64,000 bases of DNA from Streptomyces hygroscopicus subsp. hygroscopicus (GCF_030269125.1 NZ_BSSM01000011.1:248001-312000); one strand, 5' to 3'. Shown: positions 7,360 to 14,845, counted from the first letter of the stretch. Numbers and translations are program-made. Notes: generated from the letters alone by a model not told the origin.

Positions 7360-8013
7360 GTGGCGTGGGACACGTACGCGCGGCAGCGGCCAGAGCGCAG
7401 GCCGGTGAACGCGGCCGGTGAGCGGACCTGGTTCAACTGGACGCAGTACCCGGACCACGGTCCCGGCGCTGAAGTGTTGGGTGTCCGGCCGGGGCAGAGG
7501 GTGCTCGACCTCGGCTGCGGCAAGGGCGGGAACCTCGCGCACCTCGCGGCCCTCGGCGCCCGCGCGGTCGGCGTCGACGTCTCCCCGGCCCAGCTCAGCG
7601 CCGCGCGTGAGCGCTGGTCGGATGCTGGTCTGGTGCTGTACCGGCGGGAGGCGCTGGAGTTCCTTACCGCGGACGCCGGCGCGGACTTCGATGCCGTGTA
7701 CTCGGTATTCGGTGCCGTCTGGTTCACCGATCCGGTTCGGCTGCTGCCCGCGATCCGGGCCCGGCTGCGGCCGGGCGGCGTGCTTGCTTTCTCGCAGCGT
7801 CCGCCGGTCGAGGGCTGCTACGGCTGCCAGGCGTCGTACATCAACCGGTCCGAGAACGAAGACCCGCTCGTCGTCCGACGCTGGGACTACGAACTCGATG
7901 AATGGCGCGGCCTGCTGACCGGCGTCGGGTTCCATGGTGTGAGGGCGCAGGTCATTCCGGCGCCGCCGGGGCCACGGAAGATCGGCACGGTTCTGGTGCG
8001 CGCGGTGGCCTAG
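7360..8013 (+). CDS. Class I SAM-dependent methyltransferase
   Basis: 217 residues starting at GTG 7360 (VAWDTYARQRPERRP), the usual beginning of this streptomycete methyltransferase group. Motif I is intact (VLDLGCGKGGNLAHL, residues 50-64), followed by the acidic strand end VGVDVSPAQL and the later LRPGGVLAFS. The substrate is unknown; the group includes small-molecule and protein methyltransferases. It is divergent from the GNAT fragment with only 60 bases between them, so the promoter is either very short or partly lost. Cargo of the integrative element. Confidence 0.8.
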   Translation: MAWDTYARQRPERRPVNAAGERTWFNWTQYPDHGPGAEVLGVRPGQRVLDLGCGKGGNLAHLAALGARAVGVDVSPAQLSAARERWSDAGLVLYRREALEFLTADAGADFDAVYSVFGAVWFTDPVRLLPAIRARLRPGGVLAFSQRPPVEGCYGCQASYINRSENEDPLVVRRWDYELDEWRGLLTGVGFHGVRAQVIPAPPGPRKIGTVLVRAVA

Positions 8014-8200
8014 CTGAGCGCGGCGCGCAGCACTGCCTGGTGTCGGTCGCCGGGTCGGCGGCGCGGAGGATGTCCGTCGCCTGGCGGGATCAGGTCCTCG
8101 CAGGCGTCGGGCGGCGCTGCGTCCAGTGCTGCGCGCACCCAGGTGAGAACCTCGTCTGCCTCTACGGGCGGCGGGGTCTCCCAGGGCAGCGGCAGGACCA
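8010..8200 (-). pseudogene. C-terminal remnant of an unrecognised protein
   Basis: Read on the minus strand, the frame ending at TAG 8012-8010 encodes a plausible protein tail (LPLPWETPPPVEADEVLTWV, then an acidic helix and LIPPGDG) with good third-position GC. No start codon fits at the other end, where the sequence becomes unconvincing around 8200. It would be convergent with the methyltransferase, the two stops overlapping. Weak evidence. Confidence 0.25.
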
Positions 8201-8263
8201 GTCCGCCCTCACGACCTCGGTGGACCGTAGGCCGACGAGCCCACTGAACCTGACCGGACCGCC

Positions 8264-8362
8264 ATGGTGGCCCTCGCCACGATCACGCCGGATGCCCGGA
8301 AGGCGTTGGAACAGCGCCTCGATGACCTGGTGGACCGCGTCCTGCCCGAGCCGCAGAGCTGA
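8264..8362 (+). CDS. Very short frame, doubtful gene
   Basis: 32 codons starting ATG 8264, encoding an amphipathic helix (ARKALEQRLDDLVDRVL). No convincing ribosome binding site. It may be a relic or chance. The rest of 8014-8930 holds no gene I can support, only the hairpins listed separately. Confidence 0.2.
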   Translation: MVALATITPDARKALEQRLDDLVDRVLPEPQS

Positions 8363-8471
8363 GGGCCAGGCCTCTGGGAGATGAGAGACCGGGCCCGGTG
8401 CTGCGCTGGGGGTTGGCCGACCATGGCCGGGCTAGCGTCTATCGGGCCACTGGCCTATGCCGCAGGCACGT

Positions 8472-8489
8472 GTCACTCTTTCGAGTGAC
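8472..8489. promoter_or_regulatory. Short perfect inverted repeat
   Basis: GTCACTC (8472-8478) and GAGTGAC (8483-8489) with a four-base spacer. In a gene-free stretch of the element; it could be an operator or a small hairpin. No target gene is obvious. Confidence 0.3.
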
Positions 8490-8668
8490 TCTTGGCTGGG
8501 GGGTCGTCTCCGCCTGGGCAACAGCCTGGTCAATGTGGCCTGTCCACAGTTAAGTTACATGTGCGCTTCAGGTTTACGCCGCTGCGCGATGAACAGACTG
8601 CCGCGCCTTGCGCGGTGATGCGGTACCCCTCGTCCATACTCCGCAAGTTGGCAGGTGGGCCGTGGGTG

Positions 8669-8697
8669 GGCCCGGCGGCGATACGTGCTGCCGGGCC
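8669..8697 (+). terminator. Hairpin in the gene-poor right part of the element
   Basis: GGCCCGGCGGC (8669-8679) pairs with GCTGCCGGGCC (8687-8697), eleven positions with one G-T, loop of seven, followed by TACTGCTTTA. It resembles a terminator although no gene is recognised upstream. Confidence 0.45.
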
Positions 8698-8802
8698 TAC
8701 TGCTTTATACGGTTCTGAGCAGCTTCGGTACCTGGGTGAGATGGCTTTCGGCCATCGTGGTCTGCCAGCCCCCGGGCCCCGGAAATCGCTGGCCCCGAGG
8801 GT

Positions 8803-8820
8803 GTGTTCCCACGGGAACAC
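8803..8820. promoter_or_regulatory. GTGTTCCC-ac-GGGAACAC palindrome, possible arm site
   Basis: A perfect 8-bp inverted repeat with a two-base spacer, 110 bases before the right-hand direct repeat. Its half-site is the same octamer that occurs twice beside the left-hand repeat (4438-4456). Candidate integrase or excisionase binding site. Confidence 0.4.
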
Positions 8821-8930
8821 CAAGCTGCTCTGGACAGGTCTGGGGCGGGCTGGGATTGGCCGGTACGGGCTGGGGCGGGAAGTGTCAGTGCAGGTCAAGA
8901 GAAAAGTCCAGGTCAACGTGGGTGTGGCGG

Positions 8931-8992
8931 GCCCACTGTGCGGGGGCTGCGGCCGTTTCCGTGTCCAGCCGTGTCACCTGCGGACACGGCCG
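8931..8992 (+). repeat. Putative attR: 62-bp direct repeat, copy 2
   Basis: Matches 4349-4410 at 61 of 62 positions. The single change (C at 8985) weakens the internal inverted repeat. Sequences on both sides differ from those at copy 1, so the repeat ends sharply, as expected for attachment sites. It marks the right end of the roughly 4.6-kb element. Confidence 0.75.
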
Positions 8993-9335
8993 GAACGAGA
9001 ACGTGCCGGCCGCCGGCTCGCCGGCCCGACCGCTACGCCGGTCGAAGGCGGCGGCACCGGAGGCCCGAAGAGGCCGCCGGCTCGCGTCCCGCAGATCCCC
9101 GACGAGGGAAACGAGTGTTCCTTGGAGCGGGTAAATGTCGCTGACCTGCGCGGATTTAGGGCAGCCGGGTCGGCAACCCCCCTGTGGTGATCGACAATTG
9201 GGGATTTGTTCGGCCCGCGCTGTATCTTGCTGCTTACTCCTTCAGGGGGATCACGGACCGCACCCGACACGTGGGGGCGCGACCGCGTTCCCCTGTGACG
9301 CGGGGAACGTCCCGCTTCGCCGAAGGGAGCCGATC
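8993..9335. other. Gene-free stretch right of attR
   Basis: No supported coding region. It holds GTTCCCC (9287-9293) and GGGGAAC (9302-9308), a small hairpin shortly before the next short frame. A promoter for that frame may lie around 9196-9225, where AT-rich bases occur, but I cannot assign it with confidence. Confidence 0.4.
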
Positions 9336-9470
9336 TTGAAGCTGCAGAAGTGGCTGAAGGATCGGTGGCAGGAACACGTACGGCCGCACGTCTCCTCGGA
9401 ACGTGTGAGCGCGGGCTGCGAGGTCATCCTCGTGCTCGCGTGGCTCTACGAGCACCGTCCGTGGTTCTGA
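9336..9470 (+). CDS. Small Trp-rich peptide, hypothetical
   Basis: 44 residues if started at TTG 9336, nine bases after AAGGGAG. It begins LKLQKWLKDRWQEHVRPHVS and ends in an apparent amphipathic or membrane-touching segment CEVILVLAWLYEHRPWF. The well-placed ribosome binding site supports translation; the peptide has no family known to me. Confidence 0.4.
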   Translation: MKLQKWLKDRWQEHVRPHVSSERVSAGCEVILVLAWLYEHRPWF

Positions 9471-9545
9471 GACACGTAGGCCCCGGCTGAGCGAACAACT
9501 CGGCCAGGGCCCACGTCCACCAGGCCAGGGCCTCGTCCTCGCGAT

Positions 9546-9566
9546 CCGCAGGGTCGCAACCTGCGG
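9546..9566 (+). terminator. Hairpin after the small peptide gene
   Basis: CCGCAGG (9546-9552) and CCTGCGG (9560-9566) form a perfect stem, with imperfect pairing extending outward into GGGCCT and GGGGCC on either side. It lies 75 bases after the short frame. Confidence 0.4.
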
Positions 9567-9599
9567 GAGGGCGGGGCCTTGGTCATTCCACGGATTACG

Positions 9600-9830
9600 T
9601 TGTGGAAGCCGTAACGGAACCTGTTACGGAAGCCGTTAACGGAACACGTAATGCGGGAAGCTGTTTCCGAGACTACAGCACTCTTCGGAGTCATCGAATC
9701 AGACGTCTCGGAAACGTGGTTTGCGGCCAATACCTGCGACGCAGGCCGCGAACGGCATCGCGGATGCCATCTCCGAAACCGTCACGGACCGTACCAGCCG
9801 GTGGAATGGCGACGACGGAAGCGCTTCGGC
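9600..9830 (+). pseudogene. Frameshifted relic with repeated V-T/S-E codons
   Basis: Read in shifting plus-strand phases, this stretch encodes fragments of one pattern: EAVTEPVTEAVNGT, then REAVSETTALFGVIESDVSE, then ANGIADAISETVTDRT. At the DNA level 9605-9660 is a loose 12-bp repeat resembling GAAGCCGTAACG. No single frame is long enough to be a gene. It looks like a decayed gene for a protein with an alternating Val/Thr/Glu repeat, of the kind seen near streptomycete plasmid genes, but an iteron-like binding array is possible. Nothing else is visible between 9471 and 9904. Confidence 0.35.
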
Positions 9831-9904
9831 GAAGTCCCGCCTGCCGCCGGCCCACAGCGCGGGCGCCGGGAGGGTCTCCCGGCGCCCGGCACGGCTGCTA
9901 CCGG

Positions 9905-10132
9905 TCACTTCTTGTGGCAGCCCCACTTGCCGTTGACTTTGGTGAAGTGCTCCCCCTTGGGGCACTTCTTGTGGGTCGGCGTCGGGCGGGGAGTGGATGC
10001 ATGCTTGGCGGCGGTCGCGTGGGTGTTCGCCGGCACCGCGAGGGCTGTCCCGGTGGAGGCCATCACGGCCCCGCCGGCGAGTGTGCCCGCGGCGACGCTG
10101 GCGACCAGAGCCCGTACGATCTTGCTGCGCAT
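9905..10132 (-). CDS. Small secreted cationic Cys-containing protein
   Basis: 75 residues starting at ATG 10132 with GAAAGG nine bases upstream. The signal peptide (MRSKIVRALVASVAAG onward, cleavage near TALAVPA, residues 30-36) leaves a mature peptide of about 40 residues, very basic, ending KCPKGEHFTKVNGKWGCHKK with two cysteines. Secreted basic peptides like this could be antimicrobial or bind the envelope; no family is recognised. A longer frame upstream is not supported by codon use. The gene reads away from the xylanase terminator. Confidence 0.65.
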   Translation of the reverse strand: MRSKIVRALVASVAAGTLAGGAVMASTGTALAVPANTHATAAKHASTPRPTPTHKKCPKGEHFTKVNGKWGCHKK

Positions 10133-10396
10133 GATCGGCACCTTTCTGCAGTCGGCCTCAGTACCTCCCCGATTCTTGGGGGATGTCCTCGCGATGCGCA
10201 TCTTGACCAGCGGCAGGCTGCACGGTTCGGACGGTGAACCTTCGCGGAGGGGGCGGGCAACGGGACCCACCCGGCCGCGGACGGCGGGGCACGGTCTCCG
10301 GCCGTCGCTGTGCCCGCGGGCCAGGCCGGTGACGCACCGGCGTGGCCCGCGAAGCGGTCATGGCCCGCATCGGCGCGGTTCGTTCCGCAGCCGTCT

Positions 10397-10449
10397 GACC
10401 AGGTCGGCCACTGCCTGCGGCCTCGCCGCAGGCAGTGGCCGACCTGGTC
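10397..10449. terminator. 25-bp perfect hairpin downstream of xylanase
   Basis: Arms 10397-10421 and 10425-10449 are perfectly complementary over 25 bases with a three-base loop. It lies 38 bases past the xylanase stop on the minus strand. The rest of 10133-10487 holds no gene and should contain the promoter of the small secreted protein. Confidence 0.85.
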
Positions 10450-10487
10450 GTTTCCGAGGCTGATGCCCGCTCGGGTGCGGCGGTGGT

Positions 10488-11525
10488 TCAGCCGGCGGTG
10501 CAGGACACCGTCGGAGCGCCGTTGCCGCCCGAGTAGTCGGCGTTGAACCCGAAGGAGGTGGCCGCGCCGGCGCCCAGTGAGCCGTTGTTGCTCGCGTTCT
10601 TCACGGTGACCGTGTTGCCGGACTGGGTGTAGGTGCCGTTCCAGAGGCTGGTGACCGTCTGGTTGCCGGGGAAGGTCAGCTTGACGGTCCAGCCGTTGAT
10701 GCCGGAGGAGCCGTCGTTCTTGACCGCCACCGAGCCGGTGAAGCCGGAGCCCCAGTCGGAGGAGTTCGTGAAGGTCGCGGAGCAACCGCCGCCGCTCGGA
10801 GGCGGGGTGGTGCCGCCGCTGCTGCTTCCGCTGGTGACGGTGATGTTGGAGCTGCCGCTGCTCTGGTAGCCCTCGGTGGCCAGGATCTCGTAGTTCGGGG
10901 TGCCGAGGTTCAGGCCGAGGCTCTTCCACGCGTTGAAGATGTTCGCCACGGTGATGGTGCCGCCGGTGCGCTTCGACTGACGGATCGCCCAGTACTGGTC
11001 GAACGTCGCGGTGCCCTCGATGGACGGCGCGTTGGTGCGGGTCGTCTTGTACAGGTCGTACGTGCTGCCGTCGCTGGTGACCGACCCCAGCTTGGTCGCG
11101 CCCGAACTCGGGTTGTAGTCGCCGTAGTTGTCGACGATGTACCACTCGACCAGTGGGTTGGTGGTCCAGCCGTACAGCGACAGGTAGCAGTTGCCGTTGC
11201 AGTTCCAAGTGCCGGTGTACGACACGGTGTTGGTCGTGCCCGGGTTCCAGCCGGTGCCGGCGACGACGTTCTGCGAGGCCGTGTTCCAGGTCAGGCTGTA
11301 GTTGCTGCCCGAACCCAGGGTCATGGTGGCGCCGCTGGACTGCTCCCAGAACGAGTAGAAGTAGCCGTTGTTGGTGCCCGTGCTGTTGGAGGTGATGGTC
11401 GTGTCGGCCTGGGCCGCGCCGGGCAGCGCGAAGGCGACCACGACCGCCGCCGCAGCGGCGACGAGCCCTCGGATGGCGGCCCCGAGGCCGCGTCCGCGGC
11501 GCATCTCGTGGGTCAGCGTGCTCAT
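10488..11525 (-). CDS. GH11 endo-1,4-beta-xylanase with CBM2
   Basis: 345 residues, secreted. A long signal peptide (to about residue 40, ALPGAAQA) with a twin Arg in MRRGRG is followed by a GH11 jelly-roll domain (42-228). The nucleophile is Glu127 in NPLVEWYIVDNYG, and the acid/base Glu218 is in ILATEGYQSSG; both are present. A Gly/Ser/Pro linker leads to a family 2 carbohydrate-binding module (248-345) bounded by Cys248 and Cys343. It would cut xylan outside the cell and bind cellulose or xylan. It sits alone in variable DNA, well away from other sugar genes. A TTTCGAAA-type palindrome lies about 235 bases upstream. Confidence 0.95.
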   Translation of the reverse strand: MSTLTHEMRRGRGLGAAIRGLVAAAAAVVVAFALPGAAQADTTITSNSTGTNNGYFYSFWEQSSGATMTLGSGSNYSLTWNTASQNVVAGTGWNPGTTNTVSYTGTWNCNGNCYLSLYGWTTNPLVEWYIVDNYGDYNPSSGATKLGSVTSDGSTYDLYKTTRTNAPSIEGTATFDQYWAIRQSKRTGGTITVANIFNAWKSLGLNLGTPNYEILATEGYQSSGSSNITVTSGSSSGGTTPPPSGGGCSATFTNSSDWGSGFTGSVAVKNDGSSGINGWTVKLTFPGNQTVTSLWNGTYTQSGNTVTVKNASNNGSLGAGAATSFGFNADYSGGNGAPTVSCTAG

Positions 11526-11757
11526 GTGTTTCCTCCCCGTGCGGGTGTGGAGGGCCTGCTGTGCGCCTGCCCCGAGCCGTCACCGGCCGAGCCGGGCCGG
11601 GATGAAAGTCGAGGTGGCAGGAACATGACAGGTATCCGGCCGCTGAGAGCTGCGGCCGGAGGCCGGGTCGGCGTGCGGCCCGGACCGCCGGTGACGGGCA
11701 CCGGTGATGGCGAACAGTCTGGACGGCGGCCGACGGGTGTCAACAGTTTCGGTGTGA

Positions 11758-11767
11758 ATTTCGAAAT
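11758..11767. promoter_or_regulatory. ATTTCGAAAT palindrome, candidate xylanase operator
   Basis: A perfect 10-bp palindrome in the most AT-rich part of the region (11741-11775), with nearby TTTCGG and TCTTTC half-sites. Streptomycete glycoside hydrolase promoters often carry CGAAA/TTTCG operators for LacI-type repressors. The distance to the xylanase start (about 235 bases) is long, so a long leader would be needed. Confidence 0.4.
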
Positions 11768-11973
11768 CTTTCTGTCCGTCGGATCTCGGCGGCGAGAACA
11801 TCACACCTGGTCAGAGGGAAGTTTTGCTGATCAGCCCGTCGTCATCTATCGAGCAGGATCGAGGAGTTGCGCATCCGGTGGTGCGGTGAATGGTCGTCAT
11901 GTCGAAAGTTTCGAGCCGTCGTTCGGCCTTCCTGGGGCTTCCCGGCCGTGCCGGATCATCGGTGGCGCGGCGG

Positions 11974-12010
11974 GCCCACCGCGCGGGGCCGCGGCCGTCT
12001 CCGCGGTCCG
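11974..12010 (+). repeat. Diverged third copy of the 62-bp repeat
   Basis: Starting GCCCACCGCGCGGGG, this stretch aligns with the first 37 or so bases of the direct repeats with about seven changes, mostly T to C, and one gap, in the same orientation. It could be an old attachment site or another member of a dispersed repeat. Confidence 0.4.
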
Positions 12011-12025
12011 GGCGGAGCCTTCGCG

Positions 12026-12053
12026 GCGGAAACCGTCGCAGGACGGTTTCCGC
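12026..12053. promoter_or_regulatory. 12-bp perfect hairpin before NTPase gene
   Basis: GCGGAAACCGTC (12026-12037) and GACGGTTTCCGC (12042-12053) with a four-base loop, 73 bases before the NTPase start codon. It could be a leader hairpin, an operator, or a terminator protecting the gene. Confidence 0.45.
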
Positions 12054-12126
12054 TGCCCCGCGCGCCACTAGGGTGGCGGTCGGTCAGGTCGGCCGACGGC
12101 GGCGGACCGGACGAGACGGGGGAGCC

Positions 12127-14817
12127 ATGCCGGACGCGGACGACAGCGCCTCGACGCCCGACGGCGCGCGGGCGACGCATCGGATCGACATCGGCGGGAG
12201 CACGGGCGGTCCCGTGATCGCGGGCGACCACAACGTGGTCGTCGACGCGCGGCACGGTTCGCGGGTGACCGTCCTGGCGGGCCCGGAACGCCCCCGGCCC
12301 CGACGCCGGCCGCGGGCCGCGGTGCTGCCCCGGAGCATGCCGGAGCCGGTGGGCCGGGAGGACGAGACACGTGCGCTGGCGGCGGCCGTCCGCGCCGGCG
12401 GGCCGGTGCAGGTGTGGGGACCGCCCGGGACCGGCAAGACCACACTGTTACGGCACGCCGCGCGGAGACTGCCGCCCGGCCCGGACGGGGTGGTCTTCCT
12501 GGGCGGCGCCCACCGCGGTGTCGAGGACCTCGCCCAGGACGTCTTCGAAGCCTGCTACGAAGCCCCCGGATACGCGCCGACCCGGGCCGAGCTGCAACGG
12601 CTGATGACCGGCGTACGGGTGACGGTGTACATCGACGACGCCGACCTGACCTCCGATCAGCTGCTGGAACTCATGGACACGGCGCCCCAGGCGGTCTTCG
12701 TCCTCGCCGGCGTCGAGCGGTCGTTGTGGAGCGAGGGCACCGCGCTGGAACTGCGCGGCCTGTCGCGGACCGCCGGACTGGAGCTGCTGGCACGGGAGTT
12801 GGGCGGCCCGGTCCCGGAGGCGGACCGGGAGACGGCCGCCGACCTGTGGCGGGCAGCGGACGGACTGCCGCTCCCGCTGCTCCGGGCGGCCGCCCTGGCG
12901 CGTTCCGGCCCGGCGGCCGGGGGCAGGCTCCCGCGCGCGGGCCAGGTCACGGCGCTGCTCCCGGCCCTGCTCGACTCACTGGCGCAGGACGCGCCGGTGA
13001 TGGAGGTACTGCGGCTGCTGGCGACCCTGGACGGGGCCGAGGTGGCGGCCGCGCACATCGGCGCGCTGACGGACGTGCCGGAGCCCGAGGCGGTGTGCGA
13101 CCGCCTCGTGCGCCTCGGGCTGGCGCGGAACGGGGAGCAGGGGTACGGCTCCGTCGCCGACACGGTGCCGGTGCTGCGCCGGCGTTTTCCCGCGCCGTTC
13201 CCTGCCGAGCGGCTGTGCGACCACTTCGTCCGGTGGGCGTCACTCGGTGAGACCACGCCACCGGAGCTGGCGTCTCAGGGCCCGGTTCTGGAGAAGGCGG
13301 CCGAGGTGGCCGAGGCGGCCGGCCGCCCGGACCTCGCGGTGGCGCTCGCGCGGGCCTCGTCGCCGGGACTCGCCCGTTCGCTGCGGCTGGGCGTGTGGGG
13401 GCGGCTGCTCGGCCGCGGCTGGGTCGCGTCCCGGGCCGCGGGCGACCGGCGGGCCGAGGGGTACTTCCTGCACGAGGAGGCGGTCCGGGCCCTGCTGATC
13501 GGCCGCCGGGTCGTGTACGCCGCGCTGCTGGCCGAGGCAGCGCGGCTCGGGTACTCACTGGGCGACACCGGGGCGTCGGCGCACGGCTCAGCCGGCGCGG
13601 CGCACGGCTCCGCCGGGGGCGGGGGAGCCGACGGCGGAGCGGGGGCCCACGGCGGTGTGGGGGGCGACGGGGGTGCGGGGGCCCACGGCGGTGTGGGGGG
13701 CGACGGGGGTGCGGGGGCCCACGGCGGTGTGGGGGGCGACGGCGGTGCGGGGGCCCACGGCGGTGTGGGGGGCGACGGCGGTGCGGGGACCCACGGCGGT
13801 GTGGGGGGCGACGGGGGAGCAGGCGTCCACGCCGGCGCGGGCGCGCACACGGGCGCCGCGCCACCCCACTTCGACGTCCACCAGTACATGGGCGGGAACG
13901 GCCTCGGACCGGCCGCCCACCCCGGCGCCCCCACCGGCCCCGGCATCCCCGCCCACGACGGCGGTGCGTCGTGGGGCGGCTCCTCGGGCCACGGCGGCGG
14001 CAGCTCCTGGGGCAGTGCCCCCGGCCATGACGGCGGCGCCTCCTCGGTCGGCGCCCCCGGCCACGGCGGCACCGGCGCGTCCGCCGCCTCCGGCCACGGT
14101 GGCACCAGCGCGGCACCCCCCACCGGCGACGGCGGAGCCTCCAGCGGCGCGGCCTCCCCGTCGGGCGGCGGCGGAGCCCACGCCGGGGCCGGGCACGCGC
14201 ACAGCGCCCTCGGCTCCGCGTCCTCGCACACCGCCGCCGCCTCCGGGTCCGCCTCCGCGACGGCGGCCACCGCAGGTACGGCCGCCGCGGGCATGAGCAC
14301 GGTCGTCACGGCCGTCGTGTCCCTGGTCGCCGCCTGCGCGCTCGTCGGCGGCCTGGGCTACGCCATCAGCTCCGGCTCCTCCGGGGACGACCGGCCGGGG
14401 GACGCACGCGGCGGCGCGGTGCCGACGCCGTCGTACTCGATCTCGTTCTCGCTCCCCGCCGGGCTGACGGAGTCGCCCACCGCATCCGCCTCCGACCCCT
14501 TCGCACTCCCGGCGGGCTGTACCGAGTACGAGGACGCGCAGATGGCGAGCGACGAGCGGGGGGCGACGGCGCCGGTCACCAACCCGGCCGCCGACGAGGC
14601 GTGGGCCGCGGACGAGAGCCAGACCGCCCAGGACCTCTCCGCGGCGGCCGACGTGGCGACCGACCCGGCGGTCAAGTCCGGCATCCAGCAGGAGGCCGCC
14701 GACCACGCCGCCCTCTCCACCGCGATCACGGCCCACGACCTGGCGGGCATCGACCAGTACGTGAAGGCCCTCGACGGCGACACCACCGCGATGCTCGACC
14801 TCTGCTCCTACAAGTGA
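12127..14817 (+). CDS. P-loop NTPase with Gly-rich repeat and membrane anchor
   Basis: 896 residues from ATG 12127, after GGGGGAG. An N-terminal segment with IGGSTGGPVIAGDHNVVV (about 22-40) resembles the leader of streptomycete STAND-like ATPases. Walker A is GPPGTGKTT (98-106) and Walker B VYIDDADL (about 166-173); a helical AAA-lid and winged-helix-like region follow to about 480. Then comes a long low-complexity Gly/Ala/His stretch (500-720) with five 36-bp repeats, a transmembrane helix (about 727-747) and an extracytoplasmic tail of 150 residues with two cysteines. Codon 108 is TTA (12448-12450), so expression should depend on bldA. A membrane-tethered signalling or defence ATPase is plausible; function unknown. 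Confidence 0.75.
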   Translation: MPDADDSASTPDGARATHRIDIGGSTGGPVIAGDHNVVVDARHGSRVTVLAGPERPRPRRRPRAAVLPRSMPEPVGREDETRALAAAVRAGGPVQVWGPPGTGKTTLLRHAARRLPPGPDGVVFLGGAHRGVEDLAQDVFEACYEAPGYAPTRAELQRLMTGVRVTVYIDDADLTSDQLLELMDTAPQAVFVLAGVERSLWSEGTALELRGLSRTAGLELLARELGGPVPEADRETAADLWRAADGLPLPLLRAAALARSGPAAGGRLPRAGQVTALLPALLDSLAQDAPVMEVLRLLATLDGAEVAAAHIGALTDVPEPEAVCDRLVRLGLARNGEQGYGSVADTVPVLRRRFPAPFPAERLCDHFVRWASLGETTPPELASQGPVLEKAAEVAEAAGRPDLAVALARASSPGLARSLRLGVWGRLLGRGWVASRAAGDRRAEGYFLHEEAVRALLIGRRVVYAALLAEAARLGYSLGDTGASAHGSAGAAHGSAGGGGADGGAGAHGGVGGDGGAGAHGGVGGDGGAGAHGGVGGDGGAGAHGGVGGDGGAGTHGGVGGDGGAGVHAGAGAHTGAAPPHFDVHQYMGGNGLGPAAHPGAPTGPGIPAHDGGASWGGSSGHGGGSSWGSAPGHDGGASSVGAPGHGGTGASAASGHGGTSAAPPTGDGGASSGAASPSGGGGAHAGAGHAHSALGSASSHTAAASGSASATAATAGTAAAGMSTVVTAVVSLVAACALVGGLGYAISSGSSGDDRPGDARGGAVPTPSYSISFSLPAGLTESPTASASDPFALPAGCTEYEDAQMASDERGATAPVTNPAADEAWAADESQTAQDLSAAADVATDPAVKSGIQQEAADHAALSTAITAHDLAGIDQYVKALDGDTTAMLDLCSYK
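13645..13824 (+). repeat. Five tandem 36-bp repeats inside the NTPase gene
   Basis: Units begin at 13645, 13681, 13717, 13753 and 13789 and encode AHGGVGGDGGAG with few changes; the fifth is the most diverged. The repeat keeps the frame, so copy number can vary without breaking the gene. Confidence 0.92.
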
Positions 14818-14845
14818 CCGCGGCACGCCGGAACCCACCCGAACG

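Larger units (their letters stand above)
11526..12126. other. 600-base divergent intergenic region
   Basis: Separates the xylanase (minus) from the NTPase gene (plus). No supported gene. It contains the AT-rich xylanase promoter candidate with a palindrome, a diverged copy of the 62-bp repeat and a 12-bp hairpin close to the NTPase start, all listed separately. Open plus-strand frames here are low in coding character. Confidence 0.6.

Noticed and set aside
9287..9308. CRISPR-like repeat with GTTCCCC/GGGGAAC arms
   Set aside because: Only one unit is present, with no spacers or cas genes; it is a small hairpin.
12414..13250. Alternative plus-strand frame inside the NTPase gene
   Set aside because: Arg/Gly-rich shadow; the main frame contains Walker A and B motifs and continues to the membrane helix.
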